Below the pieces are notes generated by a model. It saw only the letters and a program-made list of their open reading frames with translations, was not told the DNA's origin and searched no databases. Source: a bacterium (GTDB lineage: Bacteria > Myxococcota_A > UBA9160 > UBA4427). Taken from it: DNA of 64,000 bases. Every line of letters begins with the position of its first letter. The first letter of the stretch is position 1. Location of the stretch: assembly GCA_024742285.1 (NCBI GenBank), contig JANSYR010000011.1:1-64000 (forward strand), written 5' to 3'. Shown here piece by piece: positions 17,928-26,366 of this stretch. The position numbers were made by a program, and so were the translations under genes.

Positions 17928-20368
17928 TGGCTATTCGAACCGCAGACGAGCTCTTCAGCAGACTCTCCAAGGCGCGCGAGGTCAGCGAGGTCGAGGTGAT
18001 CCTCAAGGAGATCGGCGATTCGGGGACCGTCGGTCTCAACGAGACGTTCGGACCTCTCGGGTGCAAGTGGGTGCCGTACGGGGCAACCGACTCGAACGCA
18101 TCCACGATCGGTCTCGGGTCGAAGCCCGGACGCAGCCTCACCGAGCGGATTACGAACGCGATGGACGCGGTTCTGGAATTGAAGCATCACGAATCGGGCA
18201 GTTCGAGCCCGTCGCGACCGTTCGAGGCGGCTGCCGATTGGTTTGGCCGGCCGGCCTCGGGCGCTCGGGAGGGCTTGTTCCAGGTCGAATCGAAGGAAGG
18301 CGATCTCAGCCGGCACATCGGGGTGATCCTCTCGGACAGCGGCGTCGCCGGCTCGCCTACGATCGACGTCGTGGATGACGGGATCGGGCTCACTGCCGAC
18401 GAGATGCCGTCGACCATCCTCAGTCTCCAGAAGGGCAACAAGATCAAGAAGCCGTACCTGATTGGCGCCTTCGGCCAGGGGGGCGCCTCCACCCTCGCTT
18501 TCTGCAAGTACGCTGTCTTCTTCTCGCGAGACCACGAATCACCCGATCGCGTCGCCTTTACGATCGCCAGGCTGATGGACCCGGGGGAGGAATACGATCT
18601 CGACGTTTACGTGTACCTCACCATTCACGGGAAGGTCCCCAGTATTGATGCGCCGAGCGGCGACCTCAGCCTTTATGACGACGCCGGGCTCAAGCGTCCG
18701 CCGCGTCTACAGCACGGGACGATCGTGCGTCATATCGCTTACGAGCTCCCCAGTCTCGACAAGACGCTTCAAGCGTCCCCTGGCAATCTGTATCACTACC
18801 TACACCTGTCCCTCTTCGATTCGCTGCTTCCCTTCCGTGTGATGGACATCCGGGAAGGCCGAACCAAGGACGAGCGGGTGGGTGGTAGCCGCAACCGGCT
18901 CATGAAGTACGTGGACAAGTCGGACGGATCCGAAGAGGAAGACGACAGCCGCATCTCCGTGATTCATCACAACGAGATGGAGTACATCGTCCCCCTGGCC
19001 AGCAAGGAGCCCTCCATCGGCGTCGAGTACTGGGTCCTCGAGGCGAAGCGGAAGAATAAGGGCGAGCTGAAGCTGCGGTCCAGCTCGAGCGATCTGTTCG
19101 TCAATCGGGCAAAGCCCATCGTGGCAACGGTGAACGGCCAAAATCAAGGCGAGCTGCCGGCGAAGTTCATCAAGGATCTCGGTCTGGGCATGGTGTCGAA
19201 GCACATTGTCATCCATCTCGATGCCAGTCGTACCTGCCGAGCCACGCGACGCGAACTCTTCTCGACGACCCGCGAGGATTTCAAGGAGAGAGGCGAGCTG
19301 AAGAACCTCGAGGACACGCTCGCCAAGATCCTGAGCGACGACCCTCGCCTGGCAGAGATCGAAGAACAGCTCACGAATCGGTTCGTTGATCGCGAGTCGA
19401 AGGAGACCAACAAGAAGGTCAAGCGCCAGATCACCAGTCTGCTTCGTGACGCGGGCTTCACTCGGACCGTGGAGGGTGAAGGCAGCGAAGGATCCACGGT
19501 CGTCACGGATGGTAGCGGTGGCGGAGGATCGGGCTCCGACGAGCCCACGAGGCCCAGGCCCCGAACGCCGCGCCGGCCCATTACGCCGCTCCCGACGTTG
19601 CCGTTTCCCGACGTCACGAAGTGGGATATCGCCGCACCGAAGGACAAGGTCCGTTTGCCGCTCAATGGCCGGGCCCTTCTCCGCATCGAGACCGACGCTG
19701 ATTGGAAATTCGACCAGAAGAAGTTGATCAGCCTCGAGTTCGATCCCGCGCGGGTCGAGGTCGCGTCAGTCTCCCAGCTCAAAGGCGGCCGAAAGCAGTG
19801 GCGCCTGCGTCCAGTTGCGGACTCGAAGGTGGGCGATGTTGGCACCGTTACTGCCGTACTCCGCACGCCGAACGGCGGCGAGCTACGAACGGCGATCCAG
19901 TACGAGATCCTACCGCCGCGCACCGCCGGCGATAAGGCGAGTCGCGGCCTCATTCCCGACTTCGATGTCCTCGCGATAAGCCCTGACAGCGACGACGACA
20001 TCGAGACGTGGAACGAATTGTGGCCTCAGCACGAAGACGCCTCCCGTGAGAAGAAATCGGAGGTCGCATACAAGGTCCTGAAAGCGAAGGACAAGACCAT
20101 CGTCTACTACTCGACGGCCTACGAACCATACCAGCATGCCGTCGAGCGGATTAAGTCGAAGTCGAAGGCCGCTGCCGAGCTGTTCGAGGAGAACTACCAG
20201 GTCTGGATCGGATATCACGCGATCCTGCAGCTGAAAGACGACCAAGCGGCGGACGACGCGGAAGCTGAGAAACTCGAAGCCGAACGGTGTCGTGTCGCCC
20301 AGGTGCAGGTGCGGGTGGCTAGTCAGCTGGCGGAGCTTCAGCGAAAGGTTGCGCGCGCGGACGACTGA
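17927..20368 (+). CDS. GHKL (HSP90/MutL/MORC-like) ATPase, defence-type
   Basis: 813 residues. The N-terminal ~200 residues show the GHKL (Bergerat) ATP site: LTERITNAMDAV (71-82, catalytic E73 and Mg-binding N77), DDGIG (150-154) and GAFGQGGAST (180-189, the lid glycines). About 210-470 has an S5-like transducer look (FVNRAKPIVATVNGQ; RATRRELFSTTRED). Residues 515-570 are a Gly/Ser then Pro/Arg-rich linker, followed by a beta-rich domain (575-680) and a helical, coiled-coil tail ending ELQRKVARADD. Prokaryotic MORC/MutL-like GHKL ATPases are known partners in restriction-modification operons (work by Iyer and Aravind). Here methylase, wHTH, membrane and HEPN neighbours fit that idea. Confidence 0.8.
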   Translation: MAIRTADELFSRLSKAREVSEVEVILKEIGDSGTVGLNETFGPLGCKWVPYGATDSNASTIGLGSKPGRSLTERITNAMDAVLELKHHESGSSSPSRPFEAAADWFGRPASGAREGLFQVESKEGDLSRHIGVILSDSGVAGSPTIDVVDDGIGLTADEMPSTILSLQKGNKIKKPYLIGAFGQGGASTLAFCKYAVFFSRDHESPDRVAFTIARLMDPGEEYDLDVYVYLTIHGKVPSIDAPSGDLSLYDDAGLKRPPRLQHGTIVRHIAYELPSLDKTLQASPGNLYHYLHLSLFDSLLPFRVMDIREGRTKDERVGGSRNRLMKYVDKSDGSEEEDDSRISVIHHNEMEYIVPLASKEPSIGVEYWVLEAKRKNKGELKLRSSSSDLFVNRAKPIVATVNGQNQGELPAKFIKDLGLGMVSKHIVIHLDASRTCRATRRELFSTTREDFKERGELKNLEDTLAKILSDDPRLAEIEEQLTNRFVDRESKETNKKVKRQITSLLRDAGFTRTVEGEGSEGSTVVTDGSGGGGSGSDEPTRPRPRTPRRPITPLPTLPFPDVTKWDIAAPKDKVRLPLNGRALLRIETDADWKFDQKKLISLEFDPARVEVASVSQLKGGRKQWRLRPVADSKVGDVGTVTAVLRTPNGGELRTAIQYEILPPRTAGDKASRGLIPDFDVLAISPDSDDDIETWNELWPQHEDASREKKSEVAYKVLKAKDKTIVYYSTAYEPYQHAVERIKSKSKAAAELFEENYQVWIGYHAILQLKDDQAADDAEAEKLEAERCRVAQVQVRVASQLAELQRKVARADD

Positions 20369-20453
20369 TCGGAAACGCGAAGGGCCGCGTTCTGCCGACG
20401 ATCTAGAAGGCCATCCGGCCTTGTCGAGCACCGTCACAAATGAGGAATTCTGA

Positions 20454-21488
20454 ATGGCTACGCCCGATCCCGATCCCGATGCTGAGATGCGAGAAGAGGC
20501 GAGAGCTTCTCTGATCCGAATTCAGCAATTCGATCCCGAATCGCTGCCCCGGGAGAATGTGCTCGGCAGCAGTTTTCATTTCCGAGACGCGGTTGCGCCA
20601 GCAAGACGCCTCATCGAACTATACGAGCGCCTTGCGCCGTCCGCGTTGGACGATCTTCCTCTGCAACAGCTTCAGCAGATTCGAGATCAAGCGAATCAGG
20701 ACTACCAAAGGATCGACGAAATCCTCGAGTTTGATCCCAAGGAAGCGAATGCCACCGCGCTCCACCAACAGTGCGTCAACAATCTGATAGGCGCGTATCA
20801 GCCGACGTTCGCGCTGCTTCATCCATTCATCTCATACTCACTTCACAAGACGGCTGACTTTAATCGACTGGAAGGCGAGGCCCGCGCGACCCTTCAGGCC
20901 ATCAGAGACCAAGCAGATGAGATCACGCAGGCCCTTGAGAAGGACAAGGTAGCGGCAGAGCAAGTACTTCAAGATGTGCGCAAGGTCGCGGCGGAGCGCG
21001 GCGTGACGCAGCAAGCCATCTATTTTCAAGAGTCGGCAGACAAGCACGACGAAAGATCCGACGAATGGCAAACGCGGACCGTTAGGGTCGCGATGGGTCT
21101 CGGTCTGTACGCATTCGCGACCCTCTTCTTCCATAAATGGGAGTGGCTCGCGCCGACGGATACCTATCAGGCAATCCAGATGGCCGTAAGCAAGATCCTC
21201 GTCTTCGCAACGATTTCCTACATGCTTTACCTGTGCGCGAAGAACATGCTGTCCCACAAGCACAACGCCATCGTCGACCGCCACAGGCAGAACGCGCTCA
21301 TGACCTACAAGGCAATCGTGGAGGCGGCCGGCGAGACTCCCAATCGCGAAGTCATTCTTGTTCAAGCCGCCGCCTGCATTTTTGGACCGCAAGGAACCGG
21401 GTACGCTCAAGACTCCGCGCCCCCACCTCCAGGAGCGCATTCGGTGGTTGAATTCTTGTCGCAACCGCTGAGGGGAGGGGGCGACTAG
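20454..21488 (+). CDS. Coiled-coil protein with two membrane segments
   Basis: 344 residues. A helical, Gln/Glu-rich N-terminus (1-205, with coiled-coil from about 140) leads to two membrane helices (about 211-227 and 244-264) separated by a short loop, then a cytoplasmic C-terminus starting with SHKHNAIVDRHRQNALMTYKAIVEAA, a His/Arg-rich helix. This resembles two-TM effectors of defence systems such as SLATT-type proteins, which are thought to breach the membrane when triggered; the match is by layout only. GAGGAA upstream fixes ATG 20454. It is the third gene of the GHKL operon. Confidence 0.7.
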   Translation: MATPDPDPDAEMREEARASLIRIQQFDPESLPRENVLGSSFHFRDAVAPARRLIELYERLAPSALDDLPLQQLQQIRDQANQDYQRIDEILEFDPKEANATALHQQCVNNLIGAYQPTFALLHPFISYSLHKTADFNRLEGEARATLQAIRDQADEITQALEKDKVAAEQVLQDVRKVAAERGVTQQAIYFQESADKHDERSDEWQTRTVRVAMGLGLYAFATLFFHKWEWLAPTDTYQAIQMAVSKILVFATISYMLYLCAKNMLSHKHNAIVDRHRQNALMTYKAIVEAAGETPNREVILVQAAACIFGPQGTGYAQDSAPPPPGAHSVVEFLSQPLRGGGD

Positions 21489-21501
21489 AAGGAGCAGCCC
21501 T

Positions 21502-22026
21502 TTGGCTATCCAGTTTTCAGTCGAGTCGATTTACCAGGCGCTTGGTGAGTACATGGTCTGCTTCCAGTGGCTCGAGAACCAAATTTCTCAGTTGGCCATC
21601 CAGGTTCTCGATCCGGAGCACACCGGGAGGGCAGATGCTTTCGTAATCGGCCGATCCTTCCGCGATCTTGTCCGCTCGACTGATCTCGCGTTCGCGCGGC
21701 ATGTAGACCTAGTCGACGTAGACAATGCATCAGAGCACAAGGCCAAGTTTCATGCCCTTATGAAGCGGTGTGAGGCCGTGAGTCAATCACGAAACCGACT
21801 CGTCCACTCGACATATCTTCACGTTGAAGCGGGAGGAGAGCTCCAAACGATCCTGCGGTCAAAGCCGGGAGTCAGGACCGGCGGAGCCCAGGGTCCTCGC
21901 GTCGAGTTCGACAGGGCAGAGCTGTCCGAAAGCTCATTTCAAGAGCACATTCGCGGAGCAGCGGACTGTGGCTTTGAGGTAGGTCAAGCACGCGTCCAGA
22001 TCGTGCATTGGCTCGGCCGCGCCTAG
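21502..22026 (+). CDS. HEPN-like protein (possible RNase)
   Basis: 174 residues from a TTG start; AAGGAG about five bases upstream decides it, and no ATG fits. The first ~105 residues are helical and end in SQSRNRLVHSTY, giving R97-x4-H102, the R-x4-6-H motif that forms the active site of HEPN ribonucleases, with Asn after Arg as in the most active members. The C-terminal 70 residues are variable. HEPN proteins are common toxins and effectors in anti-phage systems. Fourteen bases separate it from the upstream membrane protein, so it is the last gene of the operon. The call rests on one motif. Confidence 0.62.
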   Translation: MAIQFSVESIYQALGEYMVCFQWLENQISQLAIQVLDPEHTGRADAFVIGRSFRDLVRSTDLAFARHVDLVDVDNASEHKAKFHALMKRCEAVSQSRNRLVHSTYLHVEAGGELQTILRSKPGVRTGGAQGPRVEFDRAELSESSFQEHIRGAADCGFEVGQARVQIVHWLGRA

Positions 22027-22103
22027 CGACTGCAGGCGGCGTGCCGCTCGGTGTGGCTGTAGAGGGACGAAACTACCTGTTGATAATTAGAGCCTGATAG
22101 TGA

Positions 22104-22712
22104 CTACGCGGCGGAGAACAGGAACGGGAACTCAGAGGCGCAGTTCGCGCGAATGCGGGAATAGAGAGCGGCTGCGTCTTGTCCTTCGTCGTGGGTTGCA
22201 AGTGTGAGGTAGTAGTTCTCTCCCTCATGCTTGCCGAAGATGATCCACTCGCCCGTCGCACCCTTTCTTACGCGGTCTTCCCAGCCCCCAATAACCATCC
22301 TCTGCGTCAGCGCCCCGATCCAGTGATCAGGGTCGTCACCGTGCTCGCTCGCAACGTCTGCCAACAGATTGTCTAAGGCTTGATTGCCGCCTTGGCCGAG
22401 ACCCCATCGGTCCCCGAGATTGCGGAGCATGTGCCGAGCTGCGGCATAGTGCTTGTGGTAGAGCGAGTCCATCGGACTTCTGAGGAAACGGCTGGCCGGC
22501 TTCGTAAGCGTAGGCCGAGAGGGGTTCTCGAGGTGTTCGATCTCGTCGAGAACGGGGAAGTAGTCGAGCTGATTCTCGCGGTTGAAGACTAGATGGATTG
22601 CGAGGTAGGTGCTGATGCGCGGCGCCACAGGGCGCCCCCGCATGGCGTCCATCTTCAGGGCCGCAACCTGCTCTGGCGAGAGTTCGAGGGTCTTGTTCTG
22701 AGGTTCAGTCAC
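22104..22712 (-). CDS. Unknown protein near right end of element
   Basis: 202 residues from GTG 22712, convergent with the HEPN gene. Features seen: a hydrophobic strand TYLAIHLVF (about 36-44), a helical middle with many His and Arg (DSLYHKHYAAARHMLRNLGDRWGLG), and a C-terminal beta-rich portion with GEWIIFGKHEGENYYLTLATHDEG. It has no signal peptide, membrane segment or recognised motif. It could be an immunity or cargo gene. Confidence 0.6.
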   Translation of the reverse strand: MTEPQNKTLELSPEQVAALKMDAMRGRPVAPRISTYLAIHLVFNRENQLDYFPVLDEIEHLENPSRPTLTKPASRFLRSPMDSLYHKHYAAARHMLRNLGDRWGLGQGGNQALDNLLADVASEHGDDPDHWIGALTQRMVIGGWEDRVRKGATGEWIIFGKHEGENYYLTLATHDEGQDAAALYSRIRANCASEFPFLFSAA

Positions 22713-23036
22713 GCCTCTGCCGGATTGCCAGTTGGCAACCTGACCCTCCGCTTCCTGTCTCTCGGGGTCGGCGCCAGGTCGCCCAATCGCGCAGCGTAGC
22801 CCGTGCCTTCCGGCGGGCGGTGTCGGAGCATGTCTGACGACGAACTGCCCGGGCTAGCCTAGGCCCGGTCCCCGCCGGTAGGTCACCTGCAAAAGGCCTG
22901 GACGTGGGCGGAGCTCGGGCAGGCGAGGCAGCAGTCCGGCATCCATCCTCATTCCCTTCCTCGGCCACTCTGGGCCTCGCCGCCACACCTGGGCCGCTTG
23001 CCATTTCCTTTTGGATCCCGAATGGTTACGATTCGG
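22713..23036. other. Right-end intergenic region, no gene seen
   Basis: About 325 bases inside the right end of the element. No convincing gene. It must now carry the promoter of the intact tRNA-Lys gene, as the original promoter was separated by insertion; I could not pick a clear -35/-10 pair. Confidence 0.45.
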
Positions 23037-23075
23037 CGGGCCCGTAGCTCAGTTGGTAGAGCAGGAGACTTTTAA
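23037..23075 (+). repeat. Right attachment site within tRNA-Lys
   Basis: Identical over 39 bases to 2039-2077 and covering the 5' 38 nt of the intact tRNA-Lys. Recombination between the copies would remove the element and rejoin the left-flank promoter with the full tRNA. Confidence 0.85.
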
Positions 23076-23113
23076 TCTCACGGTCCAGGGTTCGAGTCCC
23101 TGCGGGCTCACCA
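23038..23113 (+). tRNA. tRNA-Lys (anticodon TTT)
   Basis: A full cloverleaf: acceptor GGGCCCG with CGGGCTC (one G-U pair), D arm GCTC/GAGC, anticodon stem GGAGA/TCTCA around loop CTTTTAA, T arm with GTTCGAGTCC, and an encoded CCA end. The anticodon TTT reads lysine codons. Its 5' half is duplicated at 2040-2077, showing that it is the integration site. Confidence 0.96.
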
Positions 23114-23452
23114 CTCAGATTCAACCGATTGTCCGCAATCCTCTTGATCTGAGCGGTCGTTTCGTTCCTCGACGGACGATCGTCCAGTCGGAGAGGCGCC
23201 GCCGAGCCGTGCGGCCTGGCGAGGAAGCGCGCTGGGACGTACGAGCGACATCGCGTTCGCAGAACGCTGCGGCTCCCCACCGGGGGCGTGGCAGCAACTC
23301 GTCCAACGTGCTGAAACGGTTGGTTTTTCGCCACATGGATCCGCGACGCTGAGATTCAGGTTGTTTGCGTCTTCGCGAGCCCGCTAAAGTCCGGGTGCGG
23401 GTAACCGATGGTTACTTCTGGTTACTTCCAGCCGACGCGGAGATCCAAAGCC

Positions 23453-23803
23453 ATGGCTTCGAAGCCCGTCAAGATCTCAGAGGAGTTCGTCGCCGTCGCG
23501 CAGACGGAGAGCGTGGTGATGAACCGCTCGATCGGCGGACAGGTGGAGTACTGGGCAAAGCTCGGTCGACAGGTCGAGCGGTCCGGAGTGATCCGGACCG
23601 ACGTGATTCGCGCGCTGATGACCGGAGAGGGGAGTGTCCAGACGCTGACCGCCGCCGAGGACGAGGCGTATCTCGATGCGCTCTCGACGCGTCTCGAGGC
23701 GCTCGATGGATCCGACACGAGGATCCTGGACGACCTGCGGTCCCGAGGCCGGTCGATCGTCTCGACGGACGACGACGGCACGCTCGAAGTCGAGAAGTCC
23801 TGA
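23453..23803 (+). CDS. ParD-like antitoxin
   Basis: 116 residues from ATG 23453. The N-terminus (PVKISEEFVAVAQTESVVMNRSIGGQVEYWAKLGRQVE) is the ribbon-helix-helix-like ParD_like family, ending in the typical 'S-GGQ-EYWA-LGR'. The acidic C-terminus (EDEAYLDALSTRL to VEKS) would wrap a toxin. The neighbour on the opposite strand, 20 bases away, is a zeta-type toxin, an uncommon convergent arrangement. From 23114 to 23452, after the tRNA, I see no gene. Confidence 0.75.
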   Translation: MASKPVKISEEFVAVAQTESVVMNRSIGGQVEYWAKLGRQVERSGVIRTDVIRALMTGEGSVQTLTAAEDEAYLDALSTRLEALDGSDTRILDDLRSRGRSIVSTDDDGTLEVEKS

Positions 23804-23822
23804 TCGGCGTCCGACTTCAGGC

Positions 23823-24443
23823 TCACGGGCTGTCTCGCCACTCCGCGAGCGACGCCGCGTAGGCTTCGCGCACCCAGCCGGGCACGCGCTCCCGCGGCGG
23901 GCGGACGATTCGTCCATGCCGTAGCCGCATCACGAACCTGTGGGTCGACCGACCGCCGTCGCCCGAGTTGTCGAAGACGTAGGTCGTCTCCGCGAGGTCT
24001 GCGGCTTGCGGGATCAAGCGCTGACAGCGGTCGAAGCGAGCCGCGACCCTGTCCGCCGGCACGTCGTGTCCACCGTCCTCGACGCGTGTCGCGACACGTG
24101 CGTTGGCGAGTTCGGCATTGTCCAGTCCGACGTGGTACAGGAGGACGCGATACCCGCGCGCTTGCGCCTCTCGAACCAGGTCCAGCTTCGACGCGTGAGA
24201 GAATACGGTCTCCGTCACGAACGAGAGCCGCTGGTCCATGAGCGCCGCGCGGCGTTCGACGGCCAGGCGCGCGGCTTCCTCGTTGTGTTCCGCTTCGGCG
24301 CCCGGCCAGCGATCTCGCGCGATCTCGTCGGCATTGACGAACTCGGCACCGGGGGTGATCTCGCGCAGATGATAGGCGTAGAAGGACGTCTTGCCGGCTC
24401 CGTTGACGCCCGCGATGAGGTGAAGTGTGGGCCTTTCAGGCAT
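23823..24443 (-). CDS. Zeta-toxin-family kinase
   Basis: 206 residues. Walker A is HLIAGVNGAGKTSFY (G12-S20), followed by FVNADEIARDRWPG with the conserved Asp and Ala-rich helix AEHNEEAARLAVERR, as in zeta toxins, which phosphorylate UDP-N-acetylglucosamine and block cell-wall synthesis. SFVTETVFSH is the substrate-binding 'ET-FS' strand. No epsilon antitoxin is visible; the adjacent ParD-like gene is the only candidate partner. The ribosome site is weak. Confidence 0.85.
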   Translation of the reverse strand: MPERPTLHLIAGVNGAGKTSFYAYHLREITPGAEFVNADEIARDRWPGAEAEHNEEAARLAVERRAALMDQRLSFVTETVFSHASKLDLVREAQARGYRVLLYHVGLDNAELANARVATRVEDGGHDVPADRVAARFDRCQRLIPQAADLAETTYVFDNSGDGGRSTHRFVMRLRHGRIVRPPRERVPGWVREAYAASLAEWRDSP

Positions 24444-24564
24444 CGTGATTGATCGAGCTTTCTTGGGCCCCGAACGTCTTCAGGACCCGGTCAGCGTGGC
24501 GTCGAAGCAGTCGGGACGGGTCTCCTGTGCTTTTCGCCATATCCGCGCATTCAGGCTTGCCGCC

Positions 24565-25200
24565 CTATGTCGTCTGTCGGAGAAGAGGCACGACGCGTTC
24601 CGTCAGCTCTTCCAGAGAGCCGAGGCGGGACAACTCCAGCCGGGTCGGCTCACCGGCTTCGATCGGGGAGCGCCTGAACGACCGGACGAGGTCTCGTCCG
24701 CGGATGAGTTCAACCTCGTGTTCGACAGCGCTCTTCTTGAGCAGACGCGACGCGCGGCCGTTCGTCGCCACGACCAGCGAGTACGAGCGACTGTGACCAT
24801 CCGGGATGTAGGTCGAGAGGTAGTGACTCGCGCCGTTCCTGACTTGATCGACCGCGTCATCCGGGATTCTCCGATCGGGTTCTCCCACGTGCTTGGCCTG
24901 AATGAACGAGATCCGTCCGTTCTTTACCGCAAGGACATCGATACCTCCGTCACCGGAGTAGGGCGTCAGGACGACTTCGTGTCCCTGCGCGCGATACCAC
25001 GCCGCGACGAAGGCTTCGAATCGATCTGGCGACATGTCCGATCGCTGACTCGACGAATCGATCGGAAGTGACTCGACCGCAGGTCCCCCGAAGTCCTCGT
25101 CGAGCACTCGGCCGATCAGTCCGGCCGCTGCATCCGATTCGTCGAGGGAGGGCACGAGCGGCGTGTCCCACAACGCCGGCGCAGCCTCGAACTCGGTCAC
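24565..25200 (-). CDS. Mrr-type restriction endonuclease
   Basis: 211 residues from GTG 25200 (GGGAG about 12 bases upstream). After an acidic N-terminal part, the catalytic PD-(D/E)xK domain is clear: MSPDRFEAFVAAWYRAQGHEV, then SGDGGIDVLAV with the catalytic Asp and FIQAKH with the Q-x-K. Mrr-like enzymes cut methylated or foreign DNA. Together with the zeta toxin it makes a defence-like pair beside the tRNA-Lys insertion site, outside the 39-bp repeat. The frame is open far upstream, but that part is a shadow of the next gene. Confidence 0.8.
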   Translation of the reverse strand: MTEFEAAPALWDTPLVPSLDESDAAAGLIGRVLDEDFGGPAVESLPIDSSSQRSDMSPDRFEAFVAAWYRAQGHEVVLTPYSGDGGIDVLAVKNGRISFIQAKHVGEPDRRIPDDAVDQVRNGASHYLSTYIPDGHSRSYSLVVATNGRASRLLKKSAVEHEVELIRGRDLVRSFRRSPIEAGEPTRLELSRLGSLEELTERVVPLLRQTT

Positions 25201-25244
25201 GAAGTGGTACTCCCGGAGACTGATTCCACCCCGAGCCCCGCTCG

Positions 25245-26324
25245 CTACGCCGTCCCCAGATTCCGCGACGGCGTCCACGGCAGATCCAGCGTACTCACCA
25301 TCCCCGCATTCATCCCCACGATCTGCGGGATCGCGTTGATCACCCGGTTGGCCGTCGCCTGGACGCCGCCCGTGTTGTGGTCGCCGTCCTCGCCCTTCGT
25401 GAAGCACTCGAGCTGGACGTCCGGGTTGCCCTTCACGATCGCGCGATGGACGCCGCTTCGGCCTTCCGGCGCCTTGGGCCACTGCGGGGCCTGGTCGAGG
25501 CCGAGGCGGTTCACGTGCTCGGCCACGATCAGGGGCCGGCCGTCGACGATCCCCTGGAGCTCGAAGCGGACGGCGCCGCACTGGCCGGCTTCGACCGCCA
25601 TCATCGGGCACTCGAAGTCTTCCTTCGCGAAGTCGCGTTCGTAGACTTCGCGGATTTCTTCGAGCTCGACGCCGAGGGCGTCCGCCATCAGGCGGATCAT
25701 CGCGCCCCAGCCCGAGGTCAGCATGCCGGGCATGCCCATGATCGGGCTCGCCGACTCGTCCTTGCCGAAGCCGAAGGCCACACCCGTGAAGTCCGGGTCC
25801 TCGTAGGTCGAGTAGTCGCAGAGCTCCTGGACGCGGATCTCTTCGACCTCGCCGGCGATCTGGAGCGCGGCGAGGGGGAGGACGTCGCCGGAGAAGCCCG
25901 GGTCGATCCCATTGATGAAGAGGGTGCTCCCGCCGGCGCGGCAGGCCTCTTCGAGAACGGCGCGAAGGTCCGGGTCGCCGTGGGCCGGGTAGATGAACTG
26001 GATGAGGGCCACGCCGACCACGTCGATCCCGGCTCGCAGGAGGCGCGCCATGTCGTCGGTCGCGTCCTTCGCGCGGAGCTCGCCGTTCGCCATGTAGACG
26101 CAGCAATCCGGCTCGAGGGCGAGGAGCGCGTCCACGTCGTTCGTGGCCCGGACGCCGGTCACGACGTCGAGGCCGGCGAGCTCGCCGGTGTCCTTGCCCT
26201 GCTTGGCCTCGGCGTTCGCGTGCAGGCCGACGAGCTCGAGGTTCGAGTGGCGGACGAGGGCGCGGAGACTCTGGAGACCGACGTTGCCGGTGCCCCACTG
26301 GATGACGCGATAGGACCTGGACAT
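25245..26324 (-). CDS. DapB-like/diaminopentanoate-type dehydrogenase
   Basis: 359 residues. It opens with a Rossmann NAD(P) site, VIQWGTGNVGLQSL, of the dihydrodipicolinate-reductase-like fold, and has the long C-terminal domain of 2,4-diaminopentanoate dehydrogenase relatives. CCVYMANGE and INGIDPGFSGD are conserved in this group. Such genes are abundant in uncultured aerobic degraders beside monooxygenases and SDRs, as here, and are thought to act on amine or keto intermediates; the substrate is unknown. 42 bases separate it from the upstream flavin monooxygenase, so an operon is likely. Confidence 0.75.
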   Translation of the reverse strand: MSRSYRVIQWGTGNVGLQSLRALVRHSNLELVGLHANAEAKQGKDTGELAGLDVVTGVRATNDVDALLALEPDCCVYMANGELRAKDATDDMARLLRAGIDVVGVALIQFIYPAHGDPDLRAVLEEACRAGGSTLFINGIDPGFSGDVLPLAALQIAGEVEEIRVQELCDYSTYEDPDFTGVAFGFGKDESASPIMGMPGMLTSGWGAMIRLMADALGVELEEIREVYERDFAKEDFECPMMAVEAGQCGAVRFELQGIVDGRPLIVAEHVNRLGLDQAPQWPKAPEGRSGVHRAIVKGNPDVQLECFTKGEDGDHNTGGVQATANRVINAIPQIVGMNAGMVSTLDLPWTPSRNLGTA

Positions 26325-26366
26325 GAGTGTTTCCTCGAGAAGGGGAGGGAGAAGGGCGCTGCGGAT

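Larger units (their letters stand above)
2039..23075. mobile_element. tRNA-Lys integrative element, about 21 kb
   Basis: The ends are a perfect 39-base direct repeat (2039-2077 and 23037-23075) made of one flanking base plus the first 38 nt of tRNA-Lys up to the end of its anticodon loop. A tyrosine integrase starts just inside the left end. Cargo in order: integrase, two unknown proteins, excisionase-like protein, primase-helicase, two large lipoproteins, zinc-ribbon and small lipoprotein pair, XRE regulator, DNA methyltransferase, four-gene GHKL operon, one unknown protein. No conjugation or capsid genes are visible, so transfer would need a helper, or the element is a satellite or an integrated plasmid-like unit. 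Confidence 0.82.
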
